This document shows, piece by piece, positions 53,991 through 64,000 of a stretch of 64,000 nucleotides of DNA; the first letter of the stretch is position 1; every line of letters begins with the position of its first letter. The notes below the pieces were generated by a model that saw nothing but the letters and a program-made list of their open reading frames with translations, had not been told where the DNA came from and did no database searches. Position numbers and translations under genes: made by a program. Source of the stretch: Gemmatimonadota bacterium (GTDB taxonomy: Bacteria; Gemmatimonadota; Gemmatimonadetes; Gemmatimonadales; GWC2-71-9); assembly GCA_029863245.1 (NCBI GenBank), contig JAOTVV010000009.1:40672-104671 (forward strand), given 5' to 3'.

Positions 53991-56357
53991 TCAGACATGC
54001 ACCGCTCGCAACCGCAGCGCATTGCCGATCACCGACACCGAACTGAAACTCATGGCGGCTGCCGCGATCATCGGGCTCAGTAGGACGCCGAAAAACGGGT
54101 ACAGCACACCCGCAGCAATCGGGACGCCGAGGCTGTTGTAGACGAACGCGAAGAACAGGTTCTGCCGAATATTGCGCATCGTGGCCCGGCTCAAGCGACG
54201 TGCCCGGACGATGCCGCGGAGGTCGCCCTGTACGAGCGTGACGCCAGCACTTTCCATCGCGACATCCGTGCCGGTGCCCATGGCGATCCCCACGTGCGCC
54301 TGTGCCAGCGCCGGCGCGTCGTTGATGCCGTCGCCGGCCATGGCCACGATGTGCCCGTCGCGCTGCAACCGCTTCACCACCTCGGCTTTCTGGTCGGGGA
54401 GCACCTCGGCAACGACATCGTCGATACCCAAGCTGCGAGCGACCGCTTCGGCCGTCGTGCGACTGTCGCCGGTGAGCATCGTGATGCGCACACCCTCGCG
54501 ATGCAGCTGCTCGATCGCCGCCGCCGTCGTCTCCTTTGTCGGGTCCGCAACACTCAGGATGCCGGCCAGACGACCGTCGACCGCCACAAACATCACGGTG
54601 TGGCCGTCTGCACGGAGCGTTTCGGCTTGGTTCGCGAGCTGCGCGACGTCGACGCCGATCGCGCGCATCAGCGTGATATTGCCGAGTGCCACACGACGAC
54701 CACCGACGGTGCCGGTGACCCCCTGACCCGTCACCGACTCGAAGGCGCTGACATCCACCAGTTGTGCGCCCCGCTGCGACGCTCCCCGGACGATGGCGTC
54801 GGCCAGAGGGTGCTCGCTGGCGCGTTCGAGACTCGCCGCATAGGAGAGCAATTCCCCCTCGCTCCAGTCCTCTGCCAGCACGACGCCGATCAGCGCTGGT
54901 TTCCCGACGGTCAACGTACCCGTCTTGTCCACCACCAGGGTGTTCACCTTGCGGAGCACCTCGATCGCCTCGGCGTTCTTGAACAACACGCCGACGGTGG
55001 CCCCCTTGCCGGTCGCTACCATGATCGACATCGGCGTCGCAAGTCCCAGTGCACAGGGGCAGGCGACGATGAGCACGGCAACCGCGTTGATCAGCGCGAA
55101 TGCCATCGCCGGCTCCGGTCCGACCAACGCCCAGACGAGGAACGTGGCAGCGGCGATCAGCACCACCGCTGGTACGAAGTAGGCCGCGGCGACATCGGCC
55201 AGCTTCTGAATCGGAGCGCGGCTGCGCTGTGCCTCGGCCACCATCCGAACGATCTGGGCCAACACCGTGTCGGCCCCAACACGCTCGGCCTGCATCACAA
55301 GCGAGCCGGTGCCGTTCACGGTCGCACCGATCAGCCGGTCTCCCTGGGCCTTTTCAACGGGAATCGGCTCGCCCGAGATCATCGATTCGTCCACCGCACT
55401 CGCGCCGTCCAGCACCACGCCGTCGACCGGCACCTTCTCACCGGGACGCACGCGCAGTCGGTCGCCCGGTCGGACTTGCTCCAGAGGCACATCCGTTTCC
55501 GTTCCGTCGTGCCCGATCCGCCGGGCCGTGTTGGGCGCGAGGCGGAGCAGCGCCTTGATCGCGGCACCCGTCCGGCTGCGCGCATTCAACTCGAGCACCT
55601 GACCCAACAGGACCAACGTCACGATGACGGCCGCGGCCTCGAAGTAGACAGCCACGCCGCCGGCATGGTTGCGAAACGAGTCTGGGAAGAGGCCCGGGAA
55701 CACGGCCGCCACCACACTGTAGGCGTAGGCAACCGCGACGCCGAGACCGATCAGGGTGAACATGTTCAGGTGGCGCGTGACCACCGATTGCCAGCCGCGC
55801 ACGAAGAAGGGTGCCCCTCCCCACAGGACCACGGGGGTGGCCAGGGCCAACTGGATCCAGGTCAGCGCCCCCTGCGGGAGCCACCCGGCGCGCGGGCCCC
55901 CGCCGGGCAGCATCTCGGACATGGCGATGGCAAAGACAGGAAGGGTGAGTGCCGCGCTCACCCAGAACCGCCGCCGCATGTCCACGAGCTCGGGGTTCTC
56001 CGGCTCTTCCAGCGTCGCCGTGCGCGGCTCGAGCGCCATGCCGCAGATGGGGCATGAGCCCGGCGCTGTCCGCACGATCTCCGGGTGCATGGGGCAGATG
56101 TAGGCGGTTCCTTGCGCCAAATCTGGTGCGGACTCCACCCCGCCTCGGAGAGGCGCCCCGGAGACGTACCGGGCAGGATTGTCTCGGAACTTCCGCAGGC
56201 AGTGCTCGCTGCAGAACACGTACGTCGTTCCGTCGTGCACCTCCCGCACCGCACCGTCCGGCGGCACGGTCATGCCGCACACTGGATCCCGCTGTTTCAC
56301 GCGTGCCTCGCCGTGCGTGCTCTCGGTGTGATGTGTGTGTCGCGCGTCATGCATCAT
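53991..56357 (-). CDS. Copper-translocating P1B-type ATPase with N-terminal YHS and heavy-metal domains
   Basis: 788 residues; GGGGAGAAC precedes the ATG at 56357. A His-rich tip ([14 protein letters not shown]) is followed by a YHS domain ([16 protein letters not shown]; about 23-65) and a heavy-metal-binding domain ([20 protein letters not shown]; about 88-112), in place of the usual CxxC HMA domain. P-type ATPase marks: [10 protein letters not shown], membrane metal site [21 protein letters not shown] (phosphorylated Asp), [22 protein letters not shown] and [12 protein letters not shown]. Eight membrane helices are expected. It should export copper (Cu+, or Cu2+/Ag+). The ECF sigma gene lies 167 bases upstream on the same strand. 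Confidence 0.95.
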   Translation of the reverse strand: MMHDARHTHHTESTHGEARVKQRDPVCGMTVPPDGAVREVHDGTTYVFCSEHCLRKFRDNPARYVSGAPLRGGVESAPDLAQGTAYICPMHPEIVRTAPGSCPICGMALEPRTATLEEPENPELVDMRRRFWVSAALTLPVFAIAMSEMLPGGGPRAGWLPQGALTWIQLALATPVVLWGGAPFFVRGWQSVVTRHLNMFTLIGLGVAVAYAYSVVAAVFPGLFPDSFRNHAGGVAVYFEAAAVIVTLVLLGQVLELNARSRTGAAIKALLRLAPNTARRIGHDGTETDVPLEQVRPGDRLRVRPGEKVPVDGVVLDGASAVDESMISGEPIPVEKAQGDRLIGATVNGTGSLVMQAERVGADTVLAQIVRMVAEAQRSRAPIQKLADVAAAYFVPAVVLIAAATFLVWALVGPEPAMAFALINAVAVLIVACPCALGLATPMSIMVATGKGATVGVLFKNAEAIEVLRKVNTLVVDKTGTLTVGKPALIGVVLAEDWSEGELLSYAASLERASEHPLADAIVRGASQRGAQLVDVSAFESVTGQGVTGTVGGRRVALGNITLMRAIGVDVAQLANQAETLRADGHTVMFVAVDGRLAGILSVADPTKETTAAAIEQLHREGVRITMLTGDSRTTAEAVARSLGIDDVVAEVLPDQKAEVVKRLQRDGHIVAMAGDGINDAPALAQAHVGIAMGTGTDVAMESAGVTLVQGDLRGIVRARRLSRATMRNIRQNLFFAFVYNSLGVPIAAGVLYPFFGVLLSPMIAAAAMSFSSVSVIGNALRLRAVHV

Positions 56358-56524
56358 CTCGGGTTCTCCCCTATCGTCGTCGTCGAGAAACTGGCCTTGC
56401 CTTGTGACACAGTGGCACTCACTTCGCGGGCGTGGTCACACATCTCGCGGCCAGCGGGCCGGCTCACCCAGGCAGACGGGCGAGGGCCATCTTCATTACA
56501 CCAGCGATCGGTCCCGCAGAGACA

Positions 56525-57088
56525 TCAGTCGTCGTGGTGGGGAGAGGGGCCGCAGGTACAATCGAGGCAGCCGTGCTCGGTACAGCTGCCGCAACTCAGC
56601 TCGAGCTGCTTGCGGAGGGCGGCACGCGCGCGGTGGAGCTTGACGCGCACGTTGTTCGGCGTCCAGCCGGTCTCGGCGACGACCTCGGTGATGCTCGCGT
56701 CCTCCAAGTCCACGCGTCTCAGCAAAATCGCGTAGTCCTCAGGGAGTGTGGGAAGAAGATCGTGCATGCATTGGCAGATGGCCCGTTCCACCTCAAGCAC
56801 GAGTTCGTCCGCCTCCTGGGCGAACCCCGCGGCACGCTCCAGCGCCCGGGCCTCAGCCCCGCGGTGGCGGTAGTAGTCCGTGATCGCATTGCGCAGCAGG
56901 CGGTAGAACCACGCCACGACACTCTCGTGCTCGCGGACCGCGCTCCCCTTCTCCACGCCCTTCAGGAATGCCGTTTGGAGAATGTCCTCGGCATCAGCGG
57001 CGTTCTCCACACGCTGCTCCAGGAAGGCGCGGAATCGCCGATGATTCTCCACCAGCATGTCGACCAGTTCGGGGCTTGGTTCGGACAT
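56525..57088 (-). CDS. ECF-type sigma-70 family sigma factor with Cys-rich tail
   Basis: 187 residues. Region 2: NHRRFRAFLEQRVENAADAE, DILQTAFLKGVEKG, VAWFYRLLRNAITDYYRHR. Region 4: LPEDYAILLRRVDLEDASIT, EVVAETGWTPNNVRVKLHRA. After region 4 come Cys166, 169, 174, 177 and 179 in LSCGSCTEHGCLDCTCG, plus two His near the end, and another CxC at 105-107. Such a tail can bind metal. With no anti-sigma gene beside it and the copper ATPase directly downstream, it may sense copper itself. Direct sensing is inference. Confidence 0.9.
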   Translation of the reverse strand: MSEPSPELVDMLVENHRRFRAFLEQRVENAADAEDILQTAFLKGVEKGSAVREHESVVAWFYRLLRNAITDYYRHRGAEARALERAAGFAQEADELVLEVERAICQCMHDLLPTLPEDYAILLRRVDLEDASITEVVAETGWTPNNVRVKLHRARAALRKQLELSCGSCTEHGCLDCTCGPSPHHDD

Positions 57089-57283
57089 ATACCGCCATCA
57101 TGTGGAAGTCGGCGGCAATCCTCAACCGGGATTCGGTACACCAGTGGACACACCCACGAAAGACGAGCGGCCACTCACTGCCCGCTCATTTCGTAACCGC
57201 TTCAAACGATTCGATTTACGACACACCCCAAGAACGAGCACGGCGGGATTTGACGCGGTGCGGGCGGGGTTCTCAGCTCGGCG

Positions 57284-57820
57284 TCAGCGAGGCCAGGCCT
57301 CGTACTCCGATCGCGCCGCCGTTCCCGACAACCAGACGAGCAGGAACACGGGAAACGCGAGGAGGAGCGCGGCCGCGAGGCCGAGCGCAAACGGCACATA
57401 CACTTCCCACCGGACCGCCCCAATTCCTGGCAGCTCCCCACCGTGCTGCGCGAGCCACAGGGTTCCCCGTCCGATGACCACCACCACCCATACGATCGCG
57501 AGCCACGCCCAGAGCCTGCACAGCGACACCCCGTGACGGGTGCGACGTCTCAGCGCCACGGACCCGACGATGAGGAGTGCCGCGAGTCCGATCTCAACGG
57601 CGGCGGAGACCGCGCGCCAAGCGGCCGGCGGCATGGAGCGCGCGATCAGATCGGCCAGGTCCGGTGGGAAGATCCATCGCCACTCCGCTGCCGTCCACCG
57701 TGCCGTTATCAGGTCGTCGACCGAGTCGAGCAGGAGGACGATACCGAGGACGATACCGATCGTGCCGACTACGTTGGGCCACTGCGGGCGATGGTCCACG
57801 ACGGTGTCTCTCCGTTGCAT
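57284..57820 (-). CDS. Four-helix integral membrane protein, unknown
   Basis: 178 residues from the ATG at 57820. Membrane segments: VVGTIGIVLGIVLLLDSV, VSAAVEIGLAALLIVGSVAL, LWAWLAIVWVVVVIGRG and ALGLAAALLLAFPVFLLVWL, with a soluble loop of about 35 residues (TARWTAAEWRWIFPPDLADL) between the first two. No enzyme motif and no recognised family. It lies 195 bases upstream of the sigma gene on the same strand; whether it belongs with the sigma/copper genes is open. Confidence 0.7.
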   Translation of the reverse strand: MQRRDTVVDHRPQWPNVVGTIGIVLGIVLLLDSVDDLITARWTAAEWRWIFPPDLADLIARSMPPAAWRAVSAAVEIGLAALLIVGSVALRRRTRHGVSLCRLWAWLAIVWVVVVIGRGTLWLAQHGGELPGIGAVRWEVYVPFALGLAAALLLAFPVFLLVWLSGTAARSEYEAWPR

Positions 57821-58066
57821 GAGCTGCTCGGACTACGATAAGGCCCGACGCCTGGAATGGCCAGACGAATGCGCACCGCCATGCGAAGCGTGTTGGTCGG
57901 ATTGCGTGACGAACCGCGCTTGGGAGCTCTCTGAGGCCACTGCTCATGGTCGCCAGCCGCCGTTGGGCTCAGTACCTTGACCCTACGGACCCAAAACCAG
58001 GAGAACGGTGCATCCGTAGGGTCGGATGCGGACGCAGGCGGCACTCAACACGACAGAGGGAAGCGT

Positions 58067-58360
58067 ATGCCCCCAGGACTCGCCGAAGCCATCGGCCCAG
58101 TTCTCGCGATCTTCGGTGTCGGCAGCATGATCTTGATTGGGATGAAGATCCGCTACACCCACCTGCGGCAGACGCGCCTTGGCCAGGGCGGGCAGGAGGA
58201 GATGGAGCACCTCACCGAGGATGTTGCGACCCTGCACGACGAGGTCCGTCTCCTGCGGCAGGACTTCGCCGAAATGTACGAGCGGGTCGAGTTCGCGGAG
58301 CGCCTGCTGACTCGGGGACAAGCCGAAGCTGCGGATCGCGCACCCGGCGAGCCGCAATGA
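58067..58360 (+). CDS. Small single-helix membrane protein with coiled coil
   Basis: 97 residues from the ATG at 58067, with AGAGGGAAG upstream. One membrane helix (IGPVLAIFGVGSMILIGMKI, about 9-28) and then an acidic coiled coil (EEMEHLTEDVATLHDEVRLL, RQDFAEMYERVEFAERLLTR). This plan resembles PspB-like or similar small envelope proteins common in Gemmatimonadota, though sequence identity with PspB is not evident. It is followed by the esterase gene 70 bases later on the same strand. Confidence 0.72.
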   Translation: MPPGLAEAIGPVLAIFGVGSMILIGMKIRYTHLRQTRLGQGGQEEMEHLTEDVATLHDEVRLLRQDFAEMYERVEFAERLLTRGQAEAADRAPGEPQ

Positions 58361-58430
58361 GTGACGCCGGAGTTTCCGGGCTGGGCTGGCGCGGCCTGCG
58401 CGGCGCCCGACGGTCAGCGGATCACGAATC

Positions 58431-59297
58431 ATGAGGTTGTGCACCGTCGGAATGCTCTTCGTGTCGGCGGCCCTCGCAGCTGCCGCCTGCGGCAGCACCA
58501 CCGAGCCGGGGTACGGCGGCGGTGACTTTGCGACCAGTCTCACGTCCAGCGGAAGGGTGCGTACCTATCGCATTCACGTGCCGCCCACCATCACGCCGGA
58601 ACAGGTGGTACCGCTGGTGATCGTGCTGCACGGGGCGGGCCAGGACGCCAACGACATCCGCGTGCTCTCGGGCTTCGACACCGTGGCCGATGAACGCGGT
58701 GTGTTGGTCGTGTACTTGGACAAGGCAAAGGACAACACCCCGACCTGGACCTACTACGGCTTTCCGGGATCCAACGGCTTCGACGACGTCCAGTTCGTGG
58801 TGGACGTGATCGACGCCATGGCCGCGACATTCACCATCGACCGGGACCGCGTCTACGCCGCCGGTTTCTCCAACGGCGGACTCTTCACGCTTCAGCTTGG
58901 CTGCCAGCTCAGGGGCCGGCTGGCTGCGGTCGCCAGCGTCGCCGCGTCCCTGAGCCTGGTGACCCGGCAGCTGTGTACCTCGGAGACGGTGATCCCCGCC
59001 GTGTTCGTCCACGGCACGGCGGATGAGGCCTTCCCGTGGAACGGGACACCGGACTTCATGGCGGTCGAAGAAATGTGGCGGCTGTGGGCGGATCTGAGTG
59101 GTTGTAGCTCGGGACCGACCGTCACCGATGTGGTGAGCCAAAGCACCACCGTGCGGCGCCACGATTACGCCGTTTGTGCCCGGAGCGATCGCATATCGCT
59201 GTACGCGATCGAGGGCGGCGGCCACGCGTGGCCCAGCTCCGTAGACTTCGCGGCGAGCGAGGTGATGATGGACTTCTTCGAGCGGATCAGTCGCTGA
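58431..59297 (+). CDS. PHB-depolymerase / feruloyl-esterase-like (CE1) lipoprotein
   Basis: 288 residues. Signal TVGMLFVSAALAAAAC with a lipobox. The LpqC-type esterase triad is visible: PLVIVLHGAGQDANDI (oxyanion region), YAAGFSNGGLFTLQL (Ser), VFVHGTADEAFPWNG (Asp) and IEGGGHAWPSS (His). Length fits a single catalytic domain. Enzymes of this group cleave polyhydroxybutyrate or aromatic and acetyl esters on plant polysaccharides. Next to a beta-glucan-using genome region the second is plausible, but the substrate is open. It is distinct from the larger esterase at 12815-14506. Confidence 0.88.
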   Translation: MRLCTVGMLFVSAALAAAACGSTTEPGYGGGDFATSLTSSGRVRTYRIHVPPTITPEQVVPLVIVLHGAGQDANDIRVLSGFDTVADERGVLVVYLDKAKDNTPTWTYYGFPGSNGFDDVQFVVDVIDAMAATFTIDRDRVYAAGFSNGGLFTLQLGCQLRGRLAAVASVAASLSLVTRQLCTSETVIPAVFVHGTADEAFPWNGTPDFMAVEEMWRLWADLSGCSSGPTVTDVVSQSTTVRRHDYAVCARSDRISLYAIEGGGHAWPSSVDFAASEVMMDFFERISR

Positions 59298-59483
59298 GCT
59301 GCGCACTCGTCAGAACAGCATCACCAGGAAACGCCAGCGTCGGCAGACCCCACGCGTTCTCACCCAGCCAGTGCAACAGTGACATGAGAGTGTGTTTGAA
59401 TGCCGGCAGGTATGCCTCGCCGAGGTGGTCTCGCCCGTCTGTAGCTCCGTCACGAGTTCCCCGTGATTCTCCGGTGGCCGGCA

Positions 59484-59820
59484 AGCCGCGTGTACTAGCA
59501 GCTCTACCGCAGCGCGCACACCGTCTTGGGCCCGAATGCGCTCGCCCAACGATCCCGATCGCGCCCTCATGGCGTCGCCGCCGGTGGTGGCTTGGATCGC
59601 ACGTGCCGGTCGCTGGGCGGTGATCCTCTTCTGCGGGACGGGCGACGGGCCCACGCGCAGCGTGCCACTCGGTGTGCCCAGAACGGTTGGTCCGCAAAGA
59701 ACGGCGTGAGAATTGACGGCACGCCAGCCCGGAGTCCTGCCGCGGTGGTGCCGGCACCGCCGTGATGCACGCAGTCCGATCGGACCGTGCTCGTGAAGCT
59801 GGGATACGCGTGGGTGCTGT
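59484..59820 (-). pseudogene. C-terminal remnant of a GT1 (UDP-sugar) glycosyltransferase
   Basis: On the minus strand [18 protein letters not shown] followed by [17 protein letters not shown] is the donor-binding signature of GT1 glycosyltransferases. Near 59660 the match moves to another frame: [20 protein letters not shown], then SLGERIRAQDGVRAAVELL. The N-terminal three quarters of the enzyme are missing and stop codons surround the rest. It is a decayed gene end. The rest of the 579-base gap 59298-59876 holds nothing else recognisable. Confidence 0.75.
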
Positions 59821-59876
59821 GAGGGGAGCGGTGTCAAGCAGGAGTGTCAGTCGTTCTCCACCACACTCGCGCGGCC

Positions 59877-61124
59877 CTACATGCCTGAACCTCGGGAGTG
59901 AATCGACGGGCGCTCCAGACTCCACAATGTGAGCTGCTCAACGTCGAGTTCATCCAACGTCACCCCAAGCACATAGTCCGGCCCGATGTCCAACGGACGC
60001 GTCCGCGGAGGCATCGTGAGCCGCCCGACCGCCCAGCCATCGGCATTCACGATCGTGTAGGTACGGCTGAGCTGACCGGGCAGGAGGTACTCACCGATCC
60101 ACAGATGCTGCAACGCGTCCACCACGACGTGGTTGTACGGTGGAACCCACTCCGGAATCGGAACCTCGGCCATCTGCACGCGGATATCTCGCGCAACCGC
60201 CTCGTTGCGCGCGTTCGCGATACGCTCGTCCACGTACGCTTCACGGAGTTCCGCCGTCACTGGAAGTCGGGCTCGGTCAAACCGCACGATGCGCATGAGC
60301 ACGGCATCCAGCGTGTAGGCACGGATCTCCCACGCGTCTCCCGTACCGAGCCAAATCCGGTCGGCCGCGGCCGCGGCCGCCGTGACCCGGCCAAAGGGGA
60401 GCGTCGACGCCTGGAACATGCCACCACTGCTGCGGGCGAACATCTCGGCCGCAGGCACGTCGCCGAAGTCGCCACGCACGCTCCCGTTGGGCGTCAGCAC
60501 CACGTACCGCGAGTTCGGTCGCACCGCGCCCGTCGGGAATCCTGCCTCGCTCGAGAAGAACATCCCGCCGCCCATCGCGAGGCCACCATCCGCAGTGATG
60601 CCAATGGCCACGGGGTATCCCCCGCCCTCCTCGCCAATCGGATAGGACCGCGCGTAACCGGCATCGACGTGGAGTATCGACACCCTCCGCAACTGGCTGT
60701 CGTGCACGATGACGCTGTCGGACCCCAGCAGACCGGCCAACTGCGGGGACTCGAACTCCCCGGGGCCTTCGCCTTTGCCACCAATCGTATGCTCCAGCTG
60801 TCCCCGCGCGCCGTAGATCCGAAGCTCGGCGTCGCCACCATCCACGACCGCGATCCGTCCGTCGGGAAGACGCCGCGCCCCGCCCACACGAAAGACCTGC
60901 TGTGAGTCCGGCACATCGACACCACCGATCGTGAGCGTCGGCGTGCCACTCAAGACCCACCCGGCTCGGATACCGAGGGTGTCGATCCGATTCTCCACGA
61001 TCACGATCCCGGCGCTGTCGCGCGTGGTTACGGTCACTGGGGGTTGGCCGGGCGGGTCGGTGCAGGCGACCAGGATCATGGCGGCCGCCACCGCGACATT
61101 CGTCGTGTTGGACACCGTGCTCAT
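59877..61124 (-). CDS. Six-bladed propeller (NHL-like) lipoprotein
   Basis: 415 residues from the ATG at 61124, five bases after GGAGG; an ATG at 61151 is less likely. Signal NVAVAAAMILVAC with a lipobox. Propeller blades: VRDSAG-type start (TTRDSAGIVIVEN), IGGVDVPDSQQVFRVGGARR, LPDGRIAVVDGGDAELRIY, HTIGGKGEGPGEFESPQ and YNHVVVDALQHLWIGEYLLP. The element 'G-KGEGPGEF' is common in 6-bladed propeller lipoproteins of this kind of bacterium. No enzyme site is seen. Likely a surface binding protein; partner unknown. Confidence 0.82.
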   Translation of the reverse strand: MSTVSNTTNVAVAAAMILVACTDPPGQPPVTVTTRDSAGIVIVENRIDTLGIRAGWVLSGTPTLTIGGVDVPDSQQVFRVGGARRLPDGRIAVVDGGDAELRIYGARGQLEHTIGGKGEGPGEFESPQLAGLLGSDSVIVHDSQLRRVSILHVDAGYARSYPIGEEGGGYPVAIGITADGGLAMGGGMFFSSEAGFPTGAVRPNSRYVVLTPNGSVRGDFGDVPAAEMFARSSGGMFQASTLPFGRVTAAAAAADRIWLGTGDAWEIRAYTLDAVLMRIVRFDRARLPVTAELREAYVDERIANARNEAVARDIRVQMAEVPIPEWVPPYNHVVVDALQHLWIGEYLLPGQLSRTYTIVNADGWAVGRLTMPPRTRPLDIGPDYVLGVTLDELDVEQLTLWSLERPSIHSRGSGM

Positions 61125-61346
61125 CTTGCCTCCCACATCTTGATCCGTCATCCACGACGGCCACAGACCACAGACGTTAGGCGTTGGGCGTTTGGTGTTA
61201 GACCCCCAACCCCCGACGATCACACACCACGGACGGGGCGCGGATCGGCCAGAAGGCGCCCTGGCCTCCAACCAAACCCCATTCAGCGCGCACGCCGTGT
61301 CGGAGCTTGCGACGGCCGGCCGGGTCGCTGGCCCCGCGTATCGCCG

Positions 61347-63998
61347 CTACCGCCGCGCGGTCAGCTCCGTCTGCTGCGTGCCGCTGCCCATCATGGCCGG
61401 CAGCTTGAGCGTGCCGCGCACGGCCAGGTGCGGCGCGTCCCGCGTCACGTTGAGGGTCGCCGTGCCGGACTCATCGCCGTCGAGCGGCGACAGTGTCACG
61501 ATCCAAGTCTCGAACGTGCCGGCGCCCGTCGTGACGGTCTCGCTTCCCGTGACGGTGATGCTGAACGGCCGGATCTTCTGCGTGAGCAGTGCGAGCATCT
61601 GCATGCTGCCCACGTAGTTCTCGCCGAGTGGCAGCCCCGCGAGGAGCACGTCGCGGCTGGCACCCTCGCCGAACACCGCGCCCGCGAGTGCCATGTCCAC
61701 CGGTATGGACTGTGGGCCGATCTCGAGCGTACCGGTCACCTTCGTCTCCGTGAACCGGAGCGTGACCGTTGCCCCGCCGGTGGCGTCGCGCCGCACGGGC
61801 ACGAGCGTTGCCCGGTCCACATCGAGCGTGTCCGCCACCGTGACGCCCTGGACCTGGCTTTCATCCACGATCCGCCACACCGGCCGATCGTCGAACGCGG
61901 CCGCGGTGACGGTGCGCGTGGAGCTGTACTGCTGCTCCCGACCCATCGTCTTGATCGTCGTCGCGTAGGTGAGCGTCATCGGCGCCAGCGCATCACCGTT
62001 GCCCGCCGCGATCATCGCCCCCGCCATGGCCGCGCCACCCGGTGGCGCCTTGGTGACCGTGACGGTCCTCGGGTCCACGGTCAGGGACGCGAGCTTCGCG
62101 GCGATGTCCACCGGCATGGACTCCTGGTAGCGCCCGCCCAGATGCGTGGCGAAGAACTTCTCCATCGCCACCGCGAAGGCGAGCCGATTCCCGCGGCCCG
62201 CGAACCCGTGGCCCTCGTCCGGGGCCAGCAGGTACTCGACCGGCATGCCGCGGTCCCGTAGCGAGACCACGATCTGCTCGGACTCGGCCTTGTTGACGCG
62301 CGGATCGTTGGCGCCCTGGATCACGAGCAACGGAACCCGGATCTGATCGGCCGAGTGGATGGGGGACATCTTCTGCAACAGCTCCAGATCCTCCGGATCG
62401 TCCGGATTGCCGAGGCGCACGTTGAAGATCTTCTTGATGGGCGCCCAGTACGGCGGAATGGACGCGAGCAGCGTCAGCAGGTTCGACGGACCGACGTACG
62501 AGACACCGGCCGCGTAGAGGTCCGGCGTGAACGTGAGACCGGCGAGCGTGGCATAACCGCCGTAGGAGCCGCCGAAGATGCCGACGCGCGCGGGATTCGC
62601 GATCCCTTCCCTCACGAGATACGCCACCCCGTCGCTGATGTCGTGCTGCATGTCCCCAATGCCCCACTCCTTGTTGCCGGCGTTGAGGAACTTCTTCCCG
62701 TACCCGGTGGAGCCGCGGAAGTTGGGCTGGAGCACGGCGTAGCCGCGGTTGGCGAGAAACTGGGCGTACGGGTCGTAGCCCCACGAGTCGCGCGCCCACG
62801 GGCCGCCGTGCGGCAGAATCACCGTCGGCAGGTTCGTGGCCTCGACCCCGCGGGGCAGCGTGAGATACGCGGGAATAGTGAGTCCATCCCGTGCCGGGTA
62901 GCGTACCGGCTTGGAGAAGGCCAAATGTTCGCTCGGCAGGCTGGGTCGGGACCGGTAGAGCAGCGTGGCGGTCCCGGTCTCGCTGTCGAACAGGTACGCC
63001 GCGCCCGGATCCACGTCACGCGAGACCGAGATGATCCAGTAGCGCTCGTCCGACGTCTGCGAGCCAACGCCGAGCTCGCCGTCCGGCAGCGCCGCGCGGA
63101 TCCGCGCCAGGTCGCGAGCGAACTGTTCCGTCTTGGGATAGATGCGCACGCGGTCGCCCACGTACACCGTAGCGAGCAGGTCACCGGTGACGTCCGAGAA
63201 GGCGGCCCCGCCGAAGTCCACCTGTCCCTCGGGGTCCGACTCCACCACTTCGAGCGCTTCGGTCACTGGATCGAACAAGGCGAGCCGCGCGAGGTCCACG
63301 TCGGGGCCTTTGTTGGTGATCATGTATACGCGGCGCCCGTCCTTGTGTACCCGCATCGGCCCGCAGCTCTCTTCGTTGCTGCACTCGTAGACCGGGGTGA
63401 GCGCGTCACCGTCCACCCGCAGGATCTCGGTGCCGCCGTCGTCCGTGACGCGCACGCCGAGGCGGAGGTTGCCGGCCCGATCCGCGAAGAAGCCAGCCAC
63501 GCGGTCCCGGTTCTCGAGCACCAGCGTGCGCTCGCCGGTCGTGAGGTCGACCGTGTGCACGTCGTGCCACTGCGGATCGCGGTCGTTGAGGCTCACGACG
63601 ATCGTGTTGGGCGTCTCGCGCGGGACCGCGTTGATCCGGGCCTGAATGGCGCCGTACGGCGTGAGGTCACGCGCGGGCGGCACGCCGGTCGCGGCCTCCG
63701 GCGGCGCCGCGGGATCCACCGCGTAGATGTGGTAATTCTCGTTGCCGCCCTTGTCCTGCACGTACAGCAGGTACCGGCTGTCCTGTGACCAGAAGTAACC
63801 CGAGACCGGCCGCGTCGTATCGGCCGTTACCGGCTTCGCCGCGTCGAACGGCTCCGGTGTGCGCTTGACCCAGATGTTCATGACCGTGCGGTACGGCTTG
63901 CGGAAGGAGATGAACCGGCCGTCCGGCGAGATCTGGGCACCCGAAATCTCGGGATCGCCGAAGAACAGCTCGCGGTCAATCAGGGGCGGTTGCTGTGC
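61347..63998 (-). CDS. S9 family prolyl-oligopeptidase-like peptidase, 5' end outside window
   Basis: The frame stays open past the ATG at 63881 to the right edge, and the extra residues ([19 protein letters not shown], then PDGRFISF) are typical S9 N-terminus, so the true start lies beyond 64000. The N-terminal propeller is followed by the hydrolase: [42 protein letters not shown] (Ser), [13 protein letters not shown] (Asp) and [10 protein letters not shown] (His). After the hydrolase there is an extra beta-rich domain of about 230 residues ([20 protein letters not shown]), similar to DUF3108-type domains. It cleaves peptides, probably in the periplasm. Confidence 0.92.
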   Translation of the reverse strand, partial: AQQPPLIDRELFFGDPEISGAQISPDGRFISFRKPYRTVMNIWVKRTPEPFDAAKPVTADTTRPVSGYFWSQDSRYLLYVQDKGGNENYHIYAVDPAAPPEAATGVPPARDLTPYGAIQARINAVPRETPNTIVVSLNDRDPQWHDVHTVDLTTGERTLVLENRDRVAGFFADRAGNLRLGVRVTDDGGTEILRVDGDALTPVYECSNEESCGPMRVHKDGRRVYMITNKGPDVDLARLALFDPVTEALEVVESDPEGQVDFGGAAFSDVTGDLLATVYVGDRVRIYPKTEQFARDLARIRAALPDGELGVGSQTSDERYWIISVSRDVDPGAAYLFDSETGTATLLYRSRPSLPSEHLAFSKPVRYPARDGLTIPAYLTLPRGVEATNLPTVILPHGGPWARDSWGYDPYAQFLANRGYAVLQPNFRGSTGYGKKFLNAGNKEWGIGDMQHDISDGVAYLVREGIANPARVGIFGGSYGGYATLAGLTFTPDLYAAGVSYVGPSNLLTLLASIPPYWAPIKKIFNVRLGNPDDPEDLELLQKMSPIHSADQIRVPLLVIQGANDPRVNKAESEQIVVSLRDRGMPVEYLLAPDEGHGFAGRGNRLAFAVAMEKFFATHLGGRYQESMPVDIAAKLASLTVDPRTVTVTKAPPGGAAMAGAMIAAGNGDALAPMTLTYATTIKTMGREQQYSSTRTVTAAAFDDRPVWRIVDESQVQGVTVADTLDVDRATLVPVRRDATGGATVTLRFTETKVTGTLEIGPQSIPVDMALAGAVFGEGASRDVLLAGLPLGENYVGSMQMLALLTQKIRPFSITVTGSETVTTGAGTFETWIVTLSPLDGDESGTATLNVTRDAPHLAVRGTLKLPAMMGSGTQQTELTARR

Positions 63999-64000
63999 GG

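Noticed and set aside
54294..56057. 587-codon open frame opposite the copper ATPase
   Set aside because: Shadow of a highly conserved gene; no recognisable family.
61175..61205. GTTAGGCGTTGGGCGTTTGG as an octamer array
   Set aside because: Units are seven or eight bases and degenerate; related at best, so not listed with the arrays.

Overview
The window is GC-rich DNA with dense, mostly lipoprotein- or signal-peptide-bearing genes. It has five Pkn-type Ser/Thr kinases in 54 kb, two of them fused to TolB/WD40-like propellers and one to a SARP-type transcription factor. There is also a DUF5916 protein and many NHL/propeller lipoproteins. This style fits Gemmatimonadota best, with Acidobacteriota or a related soil/sediment lineage as the alternative; that is an inference from gene style, not from a marker gene. 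No rRNA, tRNA, CRISPR array, integrase or transposase gene was seen.

Left part (1-14.5 kb): the 3' end of a small protein gene, a kinase, then a leftward group for beta-glucan attack (GH16, PF10091/GH144-like enzyme, Gfo/Idh/MocA dehydrogenase). A rightward group follows: small lipoprotein, arylsulfotransferase-like protein, GMC oxidoreductase with its gluconate-dehydrogenase-subunit-3 partner, DUF5916 protein, a frameshifted DUF2911 gene and a large esterase.

Middle part (14.5-35 kb) is a glycan-oxidation cluster. A leftward five-gene run with overlapping starts (Tat Gfo/Idh/MocA, DUF1080 lipoprotein, second Gfo/Idh/MocA, ChbG-like deacetylase, GH3) lies back to back with a Gfo/Idh/MocA + TIM-barrel pair. 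Next is a three-gene leftward run whose products all look exported: TIM-barrel isomerase-like protein, a NapC-type tetraheme cytochrome fused to a SUMF1 domain, and a Tat Gfo/Idh/MocA. Then come a xylose-isomerase-like gene and a xylulokinase-like gene, GH5, GH30, an MFS transporter and a second DUF1080 lipoprotein. Together these carry the parts of a C3-oxidation ('3-keto-glycoside') route: hydrolases release oligosaccharides and dehydrogenases oxidise them. DUF1080 and AP-endonuclease-like TIM-barrel proteins would then break the oxidised glycosides, with electrons possibly leaving through the multiheme cytochrome.

Right part (35-64 kb) is more mixed. It has a scar of two truncated paralogs, a SARP-kinase fusion, a monoheme cytochrome, an atypical aldo/keto-reductase-fold protein, an amidohydrolase, kinases and kinase-propellers, a TonB-domain/TPR lipoprotein, a NAPE-PLD-like metallohydrolase and a phosphotriesterase-family protein. 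Further right are a copper P-type ATPase with an ECF sigma factor, an esterase, a glycosyltransferase remnant, a propeller lipoprotein and an S9 peptidase running off the end. From 30 to 49.3 kb almost every second intergenic gap carries a tandem octamer array (GCGGTTAG and variants), which often supplies the stop codon of the gene beside it.
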